The notes under the pieces are model-generated. The model made no database searches. It was not told the origin of the DNA and saw nothing but the letters and a program-made list of their open reading frames with translations. Shown here piece by piece: positions 52,205 through 60,221 of a stretch of 64,000 nucleotides of DNA. Numbering within the stretch: the stretch's first letter is position 1; each line of letters begins with the position of its first letter. Source of the DNA: Verrucomicrobium sp. BvORR034 (GTDB lineage: Bacteria > Verrucomicrobiota > Verrucomicrobiia > Verrucomicrobiales > Verrucomicrobiaceae). The translations under genes were made by a program, and so were the position numbers. The stretch is taken from contig NZ_BATQ01000151.1 in NCBI RefSeq assembly GCF_000739635.1, positions 38,622 through 102,621 on the forward strand, given 5' to 3'.

Positions 52205-52297
52205 CCGCCTAAAGGCGGTACTCCAACCCTGTTTGAGCACCTGTCATTCTGTTGATGGAAGCGAAGAGGGTTGGAGTTCCGCTTTTATGCGGTGAAG
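52205..52297. repeat. Composite ACTCCAACCC repeat, second copy
   Basis: Starts with hairpin CCGCC-TAAA-GGCGG, then TACTCCAACCCTG, TTGAGCACCTGTCATTCTG, a TGATGGAAGCGAAGAGGG stretch, GGTTGGAGTT and the hairpin CCGC-TTTTAT-GCGG. It is the counterpart of 47460-47553, with only a few differences over about 93 bp. In both copies the ACTCCAACCC unit occurs at each end in opposite orientation, so the whole is an inverted repeat capped by hairpins. Confidence 0.75.
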
Positions 52298-52368
52298 CTC
52301 TTCGCAGGGAATGTCAGTGCCTACAACAGCCCTCGTGAGCAAAGACCTCCATCAGTAAAAGGAGCGAA

Positions 52369-52540
52369 GGACATTCCTGTCCTGGTTCGCAACAGACGTC
52401 CCATGACGTCGCCTCGTGTTTGTCGCACCTCGCATCTGTGACGACGCCAGCTACGTTGATCGACCTTCACCTAATCAGCCGCTGGATCGTGCGACGGGAC
52501 CGGGACTGGAAAGTCCCTCCCTCCTTTTACTGACCGGAAT
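52369..52540. repeat. CTCCTTTTACTGA repeat with variable hairpin, copies 1 and 2
   Basis: Copy 1 (reverse): GGACATTCCTGTCC (52369-52382) next to the inverse of GCTCCTTTTACTGAT. Copy 2 (forward): GGGACT-GGAA-AGTCCC (52503-52518) next to CTCCCTCCTTTTACTGACC. A third copy at 58940 has GGGACA-GGAA-TGTCCC. The central A-T/T-A change at the last stem pair is compensatory. Confidence 0.72.
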
Positions 52541-52716
52541 TGGGAGTCACGTGTGAGGGTCTGCTCAGTCGCGCGATATGCCTCATCCGTCGCCAGGCTG
52601 AAGCCCGGCACTACTTTGCCACACATCACCAAGACAGACTCATACGAACAGCGTCTCCGCCCCAAAAACACAAAACCCTTCGTGTGAGTCTATCTCAGCG
52701 TCGTCACGCCCGCCCC

Positions 52717-53229
52717 TTACTTCTTCTCCACCTGGATCTGCGTGACGTTCACGATCAGCACGTCTTTTCCAGAAGCCGCATCCACAGTCCCTTTGACCAC
52801 GACGGTGCTCAACTCCTTGAGTCCTCCCAATCCACGGAGAGGGGCTTTGACAATCTTGCCGTCCGCTCCGCGGACCTGAATGGTGGCAATGCTGGCTTTG
52901 AGCTTCTCCGGAGTTTCGCAGCAGAAGTCCCATGGAGTTGCACAGGTATCGCCGGGCATGGCATTGCAGGCGGTGATGGCTTTCTCATCTGCCAGCACGG
53001 CGATGGCGGCTTTGTCGATCAGCGACGTCATGCGACCGCCGATGCGACCACGCAGCACGATCTCGGTCCCGGCCTTGGCGGTCTCTTTGCGGGCAGCAGC
53101 GACCGCGACGGCCCCGGACGGAGCGGTGGTGACGAGGATCCCTTCAGGCAAATCGGCAGCCATGGCCTGAGGCAGCGTGAAGGAAAGAGCGGTGAGGACG
53201 AACAAGGAGAGGAACGATGTCTTTTTCAT
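52717..53229 (-). CDS. Exported OB-fold-like protein at the end of the ABC export operon
   Basis: 170 residues from the ATG at 53229. Signal peptide (about 1-25, ending QAMAAD), then a single beta-rich domain of OB-fold type (GTEIVLRGRIGGRMTSLIDKAAIAVLADEK; KELSTVVVKGTVDAASGKDVLIVNVTQIQVEKK). The middle has Cys residues (ACNAMPGDTCATPWDFCCE) that could bind metal or form disulfides. It is 101 bp downstream of the second FtsX-type permease on the same strand. It may be a periplasmic accessory of the exporter (inference from position). Confidence 0.6.
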   Translation of the reverse strand: MKKTSFLSLFVLTALSFTLPQAMAADLPEGILVTTAPSGAVAVAAARKETAKAGTEIVLRGRIGGRMTSLIDKAAIAVLADEKAITACNAMPGDTCATPWDFCCETPEKLKASIATIQVRGADGKIVKAPLRGLGGLKELSTVVVKGTVDAASGKDVLIVNVTQIQVEKK

Positions 53230-53336
53230 GATCAATACAGTTATGAGTTAGGGGTTATGGGTTAAGAGTTGGGTCTGGTGAGTGATGAGTTCGTATTGAG
53301 ATTTGAAGTTTGAAGTTTGGCATTTGAATTTTCGCA

Positions 53337-54491
53337 TCAAGCCGACCGAAGCGCGGCAGGCAGCTCCGGGCGCAAACACGTCCAGGCCGGGGGCAGCGTA
53401 CCGATAATGGCAAGCGTGAGACCTCCGAGCACGCCGAGTCCAAGGATGCCCGGGGTGATACGCAGGAGGAAGGTCCCGATGGAGAAGGGAACGGAAAGAC
53501 CATCGGCAAAGGCCAGGGCGATGACGGCAGCAAAAAGCGAACCCAACAGGGAGGCGAGCAAAGACTCCTGGAGCAGGCTGAGGGCGAGCGCCTTCCGGGA
53601 ATAGCCCACCGCCTGCAGAGTGGCCATCTCCCGCACGCGGGAGGCAAAGGCGGCGTAGAAGGTGTTCATGCCGCCAAAGACCGCCCCGGCCACGACGAGA
53701 CCGGCGGTGACCCAAGTCATGATGCGCAGCGGGGTGTAGAAGGCGGCGAGTTTTGCATAGTAGTCGCTCTCCCGAATGGCGGCGAGTTCGAGGTCCAACC
53801 GTTGGAGGGTGAACACCTCCACATCATCGAAGGTGGCGGAGTCCAGCCGCACCACCACACAGGAGATGGTGTCGCGCTGGCCGATAGCCCGGAGGTCGTT
53901 CAGATCCGCCCAGAGCTCAGCCTCCATCACCGTGCCGGGGGCCTGAAAGATGCCGGAGATTCGCAGAGTGGTGCTACCGACCTTCACCTGGGTACCCGGC
54001 TTGATAGCCTCCTCCCCCACCCCGAGCCGATGCGCGGCCAAACGGCCCACCATGATCTCTCCGGCCCGCGGGAAGGTGCCTTCCACCAGACGGACTTCCG
54101 GATGCACCAGCAGAGCGGCAGGTGTCACGCCACGAAACAGCGCCTGTCGTGAATCCCCCGGGCCGCCGCCCAAGGTGAGCAACCCGTTGTAGTGAATCTC
54201 CGGCGAGACCGCGGCCCGCCCCAACACCTCCTCCAGACCGCTCACGGCAGCCTCCAGCTCGGAGGGGACGGAGGCCTTGATCTCGCTCCGTTCCACACTC
54301 TCCTCGCTGCCGGTGCCGAGGACGATGATGTTTTTCTCCGATCCTGAAGAGCGCAGCACGCCATCCATGCCCTCTGACAAGGCAGCGGCCAGCATGAGCA
54401 GCAGGATCACCAACCCGCCCCCCAGGACGATCTGGAGGAGCCGGGCTGGCACCCGGAAGAGATTTCTAACAGCGTAGGAAAGGGGCAACAT
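53337..54491 (-). CDS. FtsX/MacB-type ABC transporter permease (1)
   Basis: 384 residues. One N-terminal helix (about 18-40, ARLLQIVLGGGLVILLLMLAAALSEGM), a large periplasmic MacB-PCD-like domain (about 45-255), then three C-terminal helices that form the FtsX permease domain (MTWVTAGLVVAGAVFGGMNTFYAAFASRVREMATLQAVGYSRKAL, ending PELPAALRSA). Typical of exporters that work by mechanotransmission (MacB, LolCE). It is 10 bp downstream of a second, different permease of the same length, so the transporter is probably a heterodimer. Confidence 0.87.
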   Translation of the reverse strand: MLPLSYAVRNLFRVPARLLQIVLGGGLVILLLMLAAALSEGMDGVLRSSGSEKNIIVLGTGSEESVERSEIKASVPSELEAAVSGLEEVLGRAAVSPEIHYNGLLTLGGGPGDSRQALFRGVTPAALLVHPEVRLVEGTFPRAGEIMVGRLAAHRLGVGEEAIKPGTQVKVGSTTLRISGIFQAPGTVMEAELWADLNDLRAIGQRDTISCVVVRLDSATFDDVEVFTLQRLDLELAAIRESDYYAKLAAFYTPLRIMTWVTAGLVVAGAVFGGMNTFYAAFASRVREMATLQAVGYSRKALALSLLQESLLASLLGSLFAAVIALAFADGLSVPFSIGTFLLRITPGILGLGVLGGLTLAIIGTLPPAWTCLRPELPAALRSA

Positions 54492-54501
54492 GGCGAATCA
54501 A

Positions 54502-55656
54502 TCAAACAGCACGGAGTGAGGAAACAATGGGGCGACGGGCAGCCTGCCACGCCGGGTAGAGACTGGCCAGCAGGCCGAGGGCGAAGGCGGTGAGGAGCCC
54601 GCGCAGGACGACGTCGAGATCCGGCATGATGGCGAGGGTGACGCCCTCATTACCGATGGTGATGCTCTGCCAGCGCAGGAAGGCCAGGGCTGAGAGGACA
54701 CCCAAAACGCCGCCAGCCAGTCCCAGCAGCACGCCTTCCACCGCCACCAGCAGGGCAATGGCCCGCTGACCAAAGCCGAGGGTCTGCAGCACGGCATTCT
54801 CCTTCACGCGAGCCCGCACCACGAGGAGTACGGCATTGGCCACCAGGCCCAGCACGGCCGCCACGGCCCCGAGGCCCAGCCAACGGGTGAAGCCCACCAG
54901 CTCCACCAGCTCCTGGGCGGTATCGGCAAAGAAGGCCTTCTCCGGCCGGGTGCGGGTGGGCGCCTGCTCACTGCGGAAGTATTCGTCGATCTCCTTGGCC
55001 ACCGGATCAAGCCGCTCCGCAGAAGTTACGCGGACATTGAACTGCGTGACCACGCCCAGCCCGGCACGGGAGGCCTGCTGGAGGAAGGGCAGGTGGACAT
55101 ACGCCACGTTGTTGTCTTGCGGCTCCGGGCTGTCGATGATGCCCGCCACGTGCACCACCACGCCGGCGGCATCGAAGCGATCCCCCACCTTCAAACCACG
55201 CCGGGCGGCGAAGTGCCGGCCCAGCAGGGCGGCATCGCTACGTTGTTTCCACGACTCCACCGTGCCGTCCAGCACCTGGATCTGCGGGGCGTACTTCGTG
55301 AGGCTGTCGGGCGGCACACCGCGGAAGGCGATGATGTCCAGGCTGGCGCCGCAGTTGTTCACCACGATCTGGATGGGGATGACCTCCCGCACGCCTTCAA
55401 TTTTCCGGATGGTCGATTCATAGTGCTCCGGGAGCCGGCTGGTGGCGGGGCAGAAGCGGTTGTCCCGGTACACCACGAGCGTGGTGTCATCCGCCGTGGT
55501 CTGCGTGGCGCGCCGGAGGCTGCCCTGCATGGTCTCCACCGTGGCAAACAGGAACATGCCTGCGGCCACGCCCAGGATGGTGAGCAGGGAGCGGATGCGG
55601 TGGCGAGTCAGTTGCTTGACCGCCAGGAGCACGATGTTGAAACTTTTCGCGATCAT
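54502..55656 (-). CDS. FtsX/MacB-type ABC transporter permease (2)
   Basis: 384 residues with the same layout as its neighbour: a helix at about 15-38 (RIRSLLTILGVAAGMFLFATVETMQ), a periplasmic domain, and three helices with the FtsX signature (VLGLVANAVLLVVRARVKENAVLQTLGFGQRAIALLVAVEGVLLGLAGG). Ends LYPAWQAARRPIVSSLRAV, the usual end of MacB-type permeases. It is 13 bp downstream of the ATPase gene. The substrate is not evident; toxic compounds, metals, lipids or peptides are all possible for this family. Confidence 0.88.
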   Translation of the reverse strand: MIAKSFNIVLLAVKQLTRHRIRSLLTILGVAAGMFLFATVETMQGSLRRATQTTADDTTLVVYRDNRFCPATSRLPEHYESTIRKIEGVREVIPIQIVVNNCGASLDIIAFRGVPPDSLTKYAPQIQVLDGTVESWKQRSDAALLGRHFAARRGLKVGDRFDAAGVVVHVAGIIDSPEPQDNNVAYVHLPFLQQASRAGLGVVTQFNVRVTSAERLDPVAKEIDEYFRSEQAPTRTRPEKAFFADTAQELVELVGFTRWLGLGAVAAVLGLVANAVLLVVRARVKENAVLQTLGFGQRAIALLVAVEGVLLGLAGGVLGVLSALAFLRWQSITIGNEGVTLAIMPDLDVVLRGLLTAFALGLLASLYPAWQAARRPIVSSLRAV

Positions 55657-55669
55657 GAGAGGTCAGTTT

Positions 55670-56404
55670 TCAGGCCGCTTGCATGTTCAGGTCGGCCGCT
55701 TCTACAAGACGATCTTTTTCAAGGTGCAGCACCGTGTCGGCCACGGCGGCAGCACGAGGATCATGCGTGACCATGACGATGGTCTTGCCATGTTCCCTCA
55801 CCAATTCTCGCAACAGGTTGAGGATCTGCGTAGCAGACTCGCGATCCAGATCCCCTGTGGGTTCATCCGCGACCAGCAGCGCGGGATTGGCCACGATGGC
55901 GCGGGCAATGGCGACGCGCTGCTCCTGGCCACCGGACAACTCAGAGGGCCGGTGGTCTGACCGATCCCCCAGGCCGACGAGCTCCAGCGCCACTTGCACC
56001 TGGCGGTGGCGTTCTTTCCTCGAAAGCGGTGCCAGCAGCAGCGGCAGCTCCACATTCTCAAACGCCGAGAGAATAGGCACCAGATGATAGAGCTGGAAGA
56101 TGTAGCCCACGTGGGAGGCGCGCCATTTCGTAAGCTGGCCGCGCTTCAACTTCGCAATATCCACCCCGCCCACATGCAGCGATCCCGAGGTGGGGCTGTC
56201 GATGCCCGCGATGAGGTTGAGCAGCGTGGTCTTGCCGCTACCCGAAGGGCCCATCAGAGCCAGGAAGGTGCCGCGGGGCACATCCAGATCCAGCGCGCTC
56301 AGCGGAGTGACTGGGGTGTTTCCCTTGTGGTAGGTCTTGGTGACGCCACGGCAGCGGATGAAGGATTCGTGTGAGGACATGGGGAAAGGGGGCTTGAGGT
56401 TCAC
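55670..56404 (-). CDS. ABC transporter ATP-binding protein (MacB/LolD type)
   Basis: 244 residues, one complete ABC ATPase: Walker A GPSGSGKTT (52-60), Q-loop FQLYHLVPILSAFENV, signature LSGGQEQRVAIARA, Walker B LLVADEPTGDLD and H-loop VMVTHDPRAA. The PTSGSLHVGGVDIAKLKRGQLTKWRASHVGYIFQ stretch is typical of the LolD/MacB group. It overlaps the end of the HlyD-type gene by 4 bp and lies 13 bp from the first permease. An alternative start at the internal ATG (residue 9) is possible. Confidence 0.93.
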   Translation of the reverse strand: MNLKPPFPMSSHESFIRCRGVTKTYHKGNTPVTPLSALDLDVPRGTFLALMGPSGSGKTTLLNLIAGIDSPTSGSLHVGGVDIAKLKRGQLTKWRASHVGYIFQLYHLVPILSAFENVELPLLLAPLSRKERHRQVQVALELVGLGDRSDHRPSELSGGQEQRVAIARAIVANPALLVADEPTGDLDRESATQILNLLRELVREHGKTIVMVTHDPRAAAVADTVLHLEKDRLVEAADLNMQAA

Positions 56405-57981
56405 GGAGTTACTTTTTCAGGACGCACGCGCCGTCCATCGGCAAGACCGACATGCGGCGGCAGAATGACCAGGTCCCCCGCCAACACTCCGGAGGCGATC
56501 GCGACATGGTCCTGGATGCGATGGGTGCCCAGTTGCACCTTCCGGTGGATGGCGGTGTGGCCATCCGGGGCCACCAGCCAGAGGGAGGCTTCACCTTTTT
56601 CACCAGAAGCGGAGATCACCGCCGACTCCGGCACCATGACCACCCGGTCTCCCCGATCGGCTTCAGGTGTCGCCTGGGCAGGCACGCTGCCGGATTTTGA
56701 GGAGGCCTCGGCGTTGATGGCAGCACCGGAAGCGGGTTCGAGGAACTTCACACGGCACAGCATCTCGGGCCGGAGGCGTGCGTCGGGGCTCTGCACCTGA
56801 ACCTTGGCCTGGAGGGTGTTGCGCTGCAGATCCGCGGCACCGACGATGCGGGTGACCACCCCGTTAAATTCCACTTGGGGCAGGAAGTCGGACGTGATGA
56901 CTGCGGGCTGGCCCACAGCGAGCCCACGGGCCTCAGAGAGAGGCACGTCCACCCGCACTTGCAGGTGCCCTTTCTCAAACAGCGTGGCGACCACGGAGGA
57001 GTCGTGCTCATCCATGTTCATCACCTTCTTCTGCCCGGGCGCGGCCTTCAGCGCCAGGATGACGCCATCCACCGGAGAGACGATCTGGGTACGGGTGAGC
57101 GCGAGTTGCTGCTTCTCCACCATGACACGCGCGGAGGCCACGGCGGCGGTGAGCACCTGAGTCTGGGCGCGTGCGGCCTGCACCTTGGCCACAGCGGCCC
57201 GATGCTGGGATTGCCGTGCAGCGACTTCGGCCACCTGCCCTTGCACCACAAAGCGCGCACGAGCCCTGTCTTGTTCTGAAACCGAACCCGTGGGAATCCG
57301 CTCCAGTCGTGCGAGGTTGTCTTTCTCCTCTGCCAGCCGGGCCTCTGCCACGGTCACCTGGTCCTGCATGGCGCGGGCTTCGGCATCTGCCACCTCCACC
57401 TGCACGGTCTGTAGGGTAACGGCCGCCTCAGCCTCCGCGAGCGTGCGCTCGGCGGCCTTGAGGGCGAGCCGGATGTCTTCTGAAATCAGCTCGGCGATGA
57501 CCTGGCCCTTCTTCACCTCCTGGCCCTCCAGCACGTTCACCTTCTCGATGACACCATCTGTCAGGGCGACCGCGTGAATCGGCAGCGGATCAGGCTCCAC
57601 CCAGCCACCGGCTTGGAAGAGCATCTTACCCGCACTGGCGGCGGGAGGTGGTGGGATCGCCGCAGGAATCGGAGCAGCACTGGAATGGTCCGATGCATGG
57701 GCGCTCGCAGCAGCGGGCGCGGCATCCAGATCTGCCAGCAACACGGCGCGGCTCACCTGAACGACCGGTGCCGGCAGCAACTGATCGCGATAGACAACGG
57801 CAAAGACTGCGCCAAACGCCGCGATCAAGGTAAAGGGTAGGAGCCACGCTGGAAGCCGCAGCAGACGTCGCCAGAGACTGCGAGACTCGGGTGCGGAGGA
57901 TGCGACTGGGGCAAGGTCAGTCGCGGTGAGATCGACAGAGGCAGCAGGCCCCGGCGACTGATAAAGTTGGGATAAAGACAC
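56401..57981 (-). CDS. HlyD/MacA-type periplasmic adaptor protein
   Basis: 526 residues, long for MacA. Cytoplasmic N-terminus of about 45 residues, membrane span (about 46-66, LLPFTLIAAFGAVFAVVYRD), Ala/Pro-rich linker, lipoyl-like half (GVIEKVNVLEGQEVKKGQVIAELIS), a long coiled coil of about 140 residues, the other lipoyl half (TQIVSPVDGVILALKAAPGQ), then beta-barrel and membrane-proximal domains. This adaptor would bridge the MacB-like permeases to an outer-membrane channel, not found in the window. The coiled coil is rich in Ala/Arg/Glu. A small Cys-rich exported gene lies 124 bp upstream. Confidence 0.88.
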   Translation of the reverse strand: MSLSQLYQSPGPAASVDLTATDLAPVASSAPESRSLWRRLLRLPAWLLPFTLIAAFGAVFAVVYRDQLLPAPVVQVSRAVLLADLDAAPAAASAHASDHSSAAPIPAAIPPPPAASAGKMLFQAGGWVEPDPLPIHAVALTDGVIEKVNVLEGQEVKKGQVIAELISEDIRLALKAAERTLAEAEAAVTLQTVQVEVADAEARAMQDQVTVAEARLAEEKDNLARLERIPTGSVSEQDRARARFVVQGQVAEVAARQSQHRAAVAKVQAARAQTQVLTAAVASARVMVEKQQLALTRTQIVSPVDGVILALKAAPGQKKVMNMDEHDSSVVATLFEKGHLQVRVDVPLSEARGLAVGQPAVITSDFLPQVEFNGVVTRIVGAADLQRNTLQAKVQVQSPDARLRPEMLCRVKFLEPASGAAINAEASSKSGSVPAQATPEADRGDRVVMVPESAVISASGEKGEASLWLVAPDGHTAIHRKVQLGTHRIQDHVAIASGVLAGDLVILPPHVGLADGRRVRPEKVTP

Positions 57982-58105
57982 GGAATGAGAGAGATGAAAT
58001 GGGGCGCGTCACGCAGGATGCGTGCAACGCGAACGACCACGGTCAGGCACAGGCTGCAGTCTCGCAGCTCAGCGCACCAGCTTCACAGGGAAGGCTCGTC
58101 TCTTC

Positions 58106-58558
58106 TCAAATCAAAAGCGCACCATAGAGGATGGTGCTGGGCGGCCCTGTAAGTTCAGGGTGATGCGAGCTGTCCCGGGTCCATGCCGGGGTGGGCTCGT
58201 CACGCAACATCGTGCGATCAATGATGAAAGGGTCCTCTGTGAGCAACGCCACCGTAGGCAGCGGGGCATCCACATGCGAAGAGGCCGGGAAGGGCTGGTC
58301 GCTTTCGGCAGAGGCCATGCGCCAGCAATCGTCGGCGGAGAACAGGATGGCAGAAGCCACATCCTGAGGCGATTCCGAGGAGGACGCCGGCATCTGCAGT
58401 CCGGCCGGTTCATCCGGGCACTCGCCGCAGCAGGCCTCCGGGGCCTCACCCAGCGAGATGGCACCAGAGCACAGGCACTGCACCACCGTCTGCCCCTGCA
58501 ATGCAAAGAGCATGGTGGAGAGCAGCAGCAAGATCAGTGCTCGAACGCGGCGTGCCAT
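58106..58558 (-). CDS. Small Cys-rich exported protein heading the ABC export operon
   Basis: 150 residues with an N-terminal hydrophobic signal (RALILLLLSTMLFALQG). After it come QCLCSGAISLG and EACCGECPDEPAG, five or six Cys within 30 residues, then an acidic, Pro/Ser-rich, low-complexity tail. Not recognised. Its place at the head of the efflux operon suggests a metal-binding or sensor role, as seen for small Cys-rich proteins next to metal efflux genes, but this is only inference. The high G+C and compositional bias make the call moderately uncertain. Confidence 0.5.
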   Translation of the reverse strand: MARRVRALILLLLSTMLFALQGQTVVQCLCSGAISLGEAPEACCGECPDEPAGLQMPASSSESPQDVASAILFSADDCWRMASAESDQPFPASSHVDAPLPTVALLTEDPFIIDRTMLRDEPTPAWTRDSSHHPELTGPPSTILYGALLI

Positions 58559-58750
58559 GTTAGTCTATTCTAAAGGGACGGTGGGGACAATGCAAGGGCG
58601 GGGTGAGGCGGAAGCGATGGGGGGGTGGAAATGAAGGATTGCTCACAAGGGGGCTGCAGGACACGAGGGTCTGACATGGAGGTGTTGAAGGTGGTGGGTA
58701 GGAAGAAGATGCTGTCGGCCTTCCCACCTGATCAATCCTCTGCGGAGGTA

Positions 58751-58816
58751 CCCAACGTTGACTCGCTTAGGGCTCGTCCAACGTTGGGCTGTGTTAGAGA
58801 TCCCATTCTGGGATCA
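58751..58816. repeat. AGCCCAAC-GTTGG repeat with variable hairpin, copy 2
   Basis: Stem CCCAACGTTG (58751-58760) pairs with CAACGTTGGG (58779-58788) around ACTCGCTTAGGGCTCGTC, followed by the separate hairpin GATCCCA-TTC-TGGGATC (58800-58816). It is the inverse of 30745-30808, with a G-C to C-G exchange in the large stem and a different small hairpin. It fills part of the 469-bp gap 58559-59027, which has no supported gene. Confidence 0.8.
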
Positions 58817-58939
58817 ACTTCGAACTGGGGCGAGTGCCGCTAGTTTTTTCCTTGGCGGCCACCCAAAACGCCAGACTTGAGCGGACGCTTAAGGGGAGAC
58901 CGAAGGGATGGCAGCATCATGGGACGCGCGGCTCGAACC

Positions 58940-59056
58940 GGGACAGGAATGTCCCTCGCTCCTTTTACTGATCAGCCTCGCTGGGCGTGCCCTGTGAGGC
59001 GTCAGCTCAGGTCTTGCGTCTTGTGTCTTAAAGTCTTGTGTCTCCCGCAGAGCGGG
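58940..59056. repeat. CTCCTTTTACTGA copy 3 and GTCTTGTGTCTC copy 2
   Basis: GGGACA-GGAA-TGTCCC (58940-58955) then CTCGCTCCTTTTACTGATC is copy 3 of that family. From about 59004 a GTCTTGCGTCTTGTGTCT stretch ends AGTCTTGTGTCTC (59032-59044) and runs into the hairpin CCCGC-AGA-GCGGG (59044-59056), copy 2 of the family at 26891. The hairpin lies inside the arsC coding region. Confidence 0.7.
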
Positions 59057-59483
59057 CATCCCTGCGCCCGGCCGCATAGGCCTCGAACACGGCGCGGATC
59101 TCATCCCGCACGCGACGAAACACGGCCAGTTGCTCCTCCTCGGTGCCGGTGGCGTGGGCGGGGTCATCAAACGGGAAGTGGTGCCGGTTCATCTGTCCGG
59201 GGAACATAGGGCAGACCTGATCGGCCTTGCCGCAGACGGTGATGACCGTTTCCACTGGCTGGTTCAGGAAATCATCCAGGTGCTTGGAGTGATGAGCGGA
59301 GATGTCGAGGCCGATCTCGGCCATGGCCTTGATGGCGAGAGGATGGACGTAGCCTGCGGGCTTGGAGCCTGCGCTGGCCACTTGATAGCCTTCGCCGAGC
59401 GCCTGGCGCAGGATGCCTTCGGCAAGGTGGGAGCGACAACTGTTGCCGGTGCAAAGAACGAGGATGAGGGGAGATTGAGACAT
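59028..59483 (-). CDS. arsC: Arsenate reductase, thioredoxin-coupled LMW-phosphatase type
   Basis: 151 residues. The phosphatase P-loop CX5R is C11-TGNSC-R17 within VLCTGNSCRSHLAEG, and the two resolving Cys are C84 (VITVCGKAD) and C91 (QVCPMFPG), spaced as in the thioredoxin-dependent staphylococcal ArsC. It reduces arsenate to arsenite. It is the last gene of arsR-DUF6428-aquaporin-arsC. The C-terminal ten or so residues (ARSAGDTRL) are encoded by an interspersed repeat (59032-59056), so the original stop was probably lost or moved when the repeat arrived. Confidence 0.92.
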   Translation of the reverse strand: MSQSPLILVLCTGNSCRSHLAEGILRQALGEGYQVASAGSKPAGYVHPLAIKAMAEIGLDISAHHSKHLDDFLNQPVETVITVCGKADQVCPMFPGQMNRHHFPFDDPAHATGTEEEQLAVFRRVRDEIRAVFEAYAAGRRDARSAGDTRL

Positions 59484-59519
59484 GGATGGAAGAAGGACTG
59501 ATGAGTGATGAAAAACGGA

Positions 59520-60200
59520 TCAAGGCTGCCGGGCACCGGAGCAGGCACCGCCACAGCAACCGGCTTCACGCACGCCCACGCAGAGCGGCACGGCGAGCAA
59601 AGCCCCCACCACGGGAGCGAGGAGATAGATCCAGAGGTGCTCCAGGTGACCACTGAGCAGAGCGGGTGCGAGGGAACGCACGGGGTTCATGGAAGCACCA
59701 CTGATGGGTCCGGCGAACATGGCTTCCAGCGCGATCACGGCACCGATGGCGATGCCTGCGGTGAGCCCCTTTTCCCTGGCCCCGGTGGAGACGCTAAGAA
59801 TCGTGAGCATGAGGATGGCGGTGAGCACGATCTCCAGGATGAAACTCTGGCTCGCCGCACCTGCGGGTAACGTGGCCCCCAGCGTGGCATTGCCAGGAAA
59901 GAGCGCCTTCAAGACGCTGCTGGCCGCGAGCGCCCCTGTGATCTGCGCCGCCACGTAACCCGGCACTTCCCGCCAGGAGAAGCGGCGTGCGACCGCGAAG
60001 GCCAGCGTCACCGCCGGGTTCAGATGAGCCCCGCTCACATCGCCAAACGTGTAGATCATCGCGAGCACGATGAGGCCGAACGTGATGGCGATGCCAGCAT
60101 GCCCGATGGTGCCGCCACTGACCTCATTGATGACGATGGCACCCGTGCCCGCGAAGACGAGGGCAAAGGTGCCGAGAGCCTCTGCGAGCAGCTTTTTCAT
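59520..60200 (-). CDS. MIP/aquaporin-family channel of the arsenic operon (AqpS-like)
   Basis: 226 residues, six helices. First pore motif N61-P-A63 in SGAHLNPAVTL; the second is N172-P-V174 in SGASMNPVRSL, a change from canonical NPA. In Sinorhizobium meliloti the aquaglyceroporin AqpS replaces the ArsB pump and lets arsenite leave down its gradient after ArsC reduction. The same order of genes here suggests the same use. An unusual Cys-rich end (C215, C216, C220 in AGCCGGACSG) could bind arsenite or metal. A Gly/Ala-rich, G+C-rich gene. Confidence 0.85.
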   Translation of the reverse strand: MKKLLAEALGTFALVFAGTGAIVINEVSGGTIGHAGIAITFGLIVLAMIYTFGDVSGAHLNPAVTLAFAVARRFSWREVPGYVAAQITGALAASSVLKALFPGNATLGATLPAGAASQSFILEIVLTAILMLTILSVSTGAREKGLTAGIAIGAVIALEAMFAGPISGASMNPVRSLAPALLSGHLEHLWIYLLAPVVGALLAVPLCVGVREAGCCGGACSGARQP

Positions 60201-60221
60201 GGGACGCGAAGGCGGGATTGA

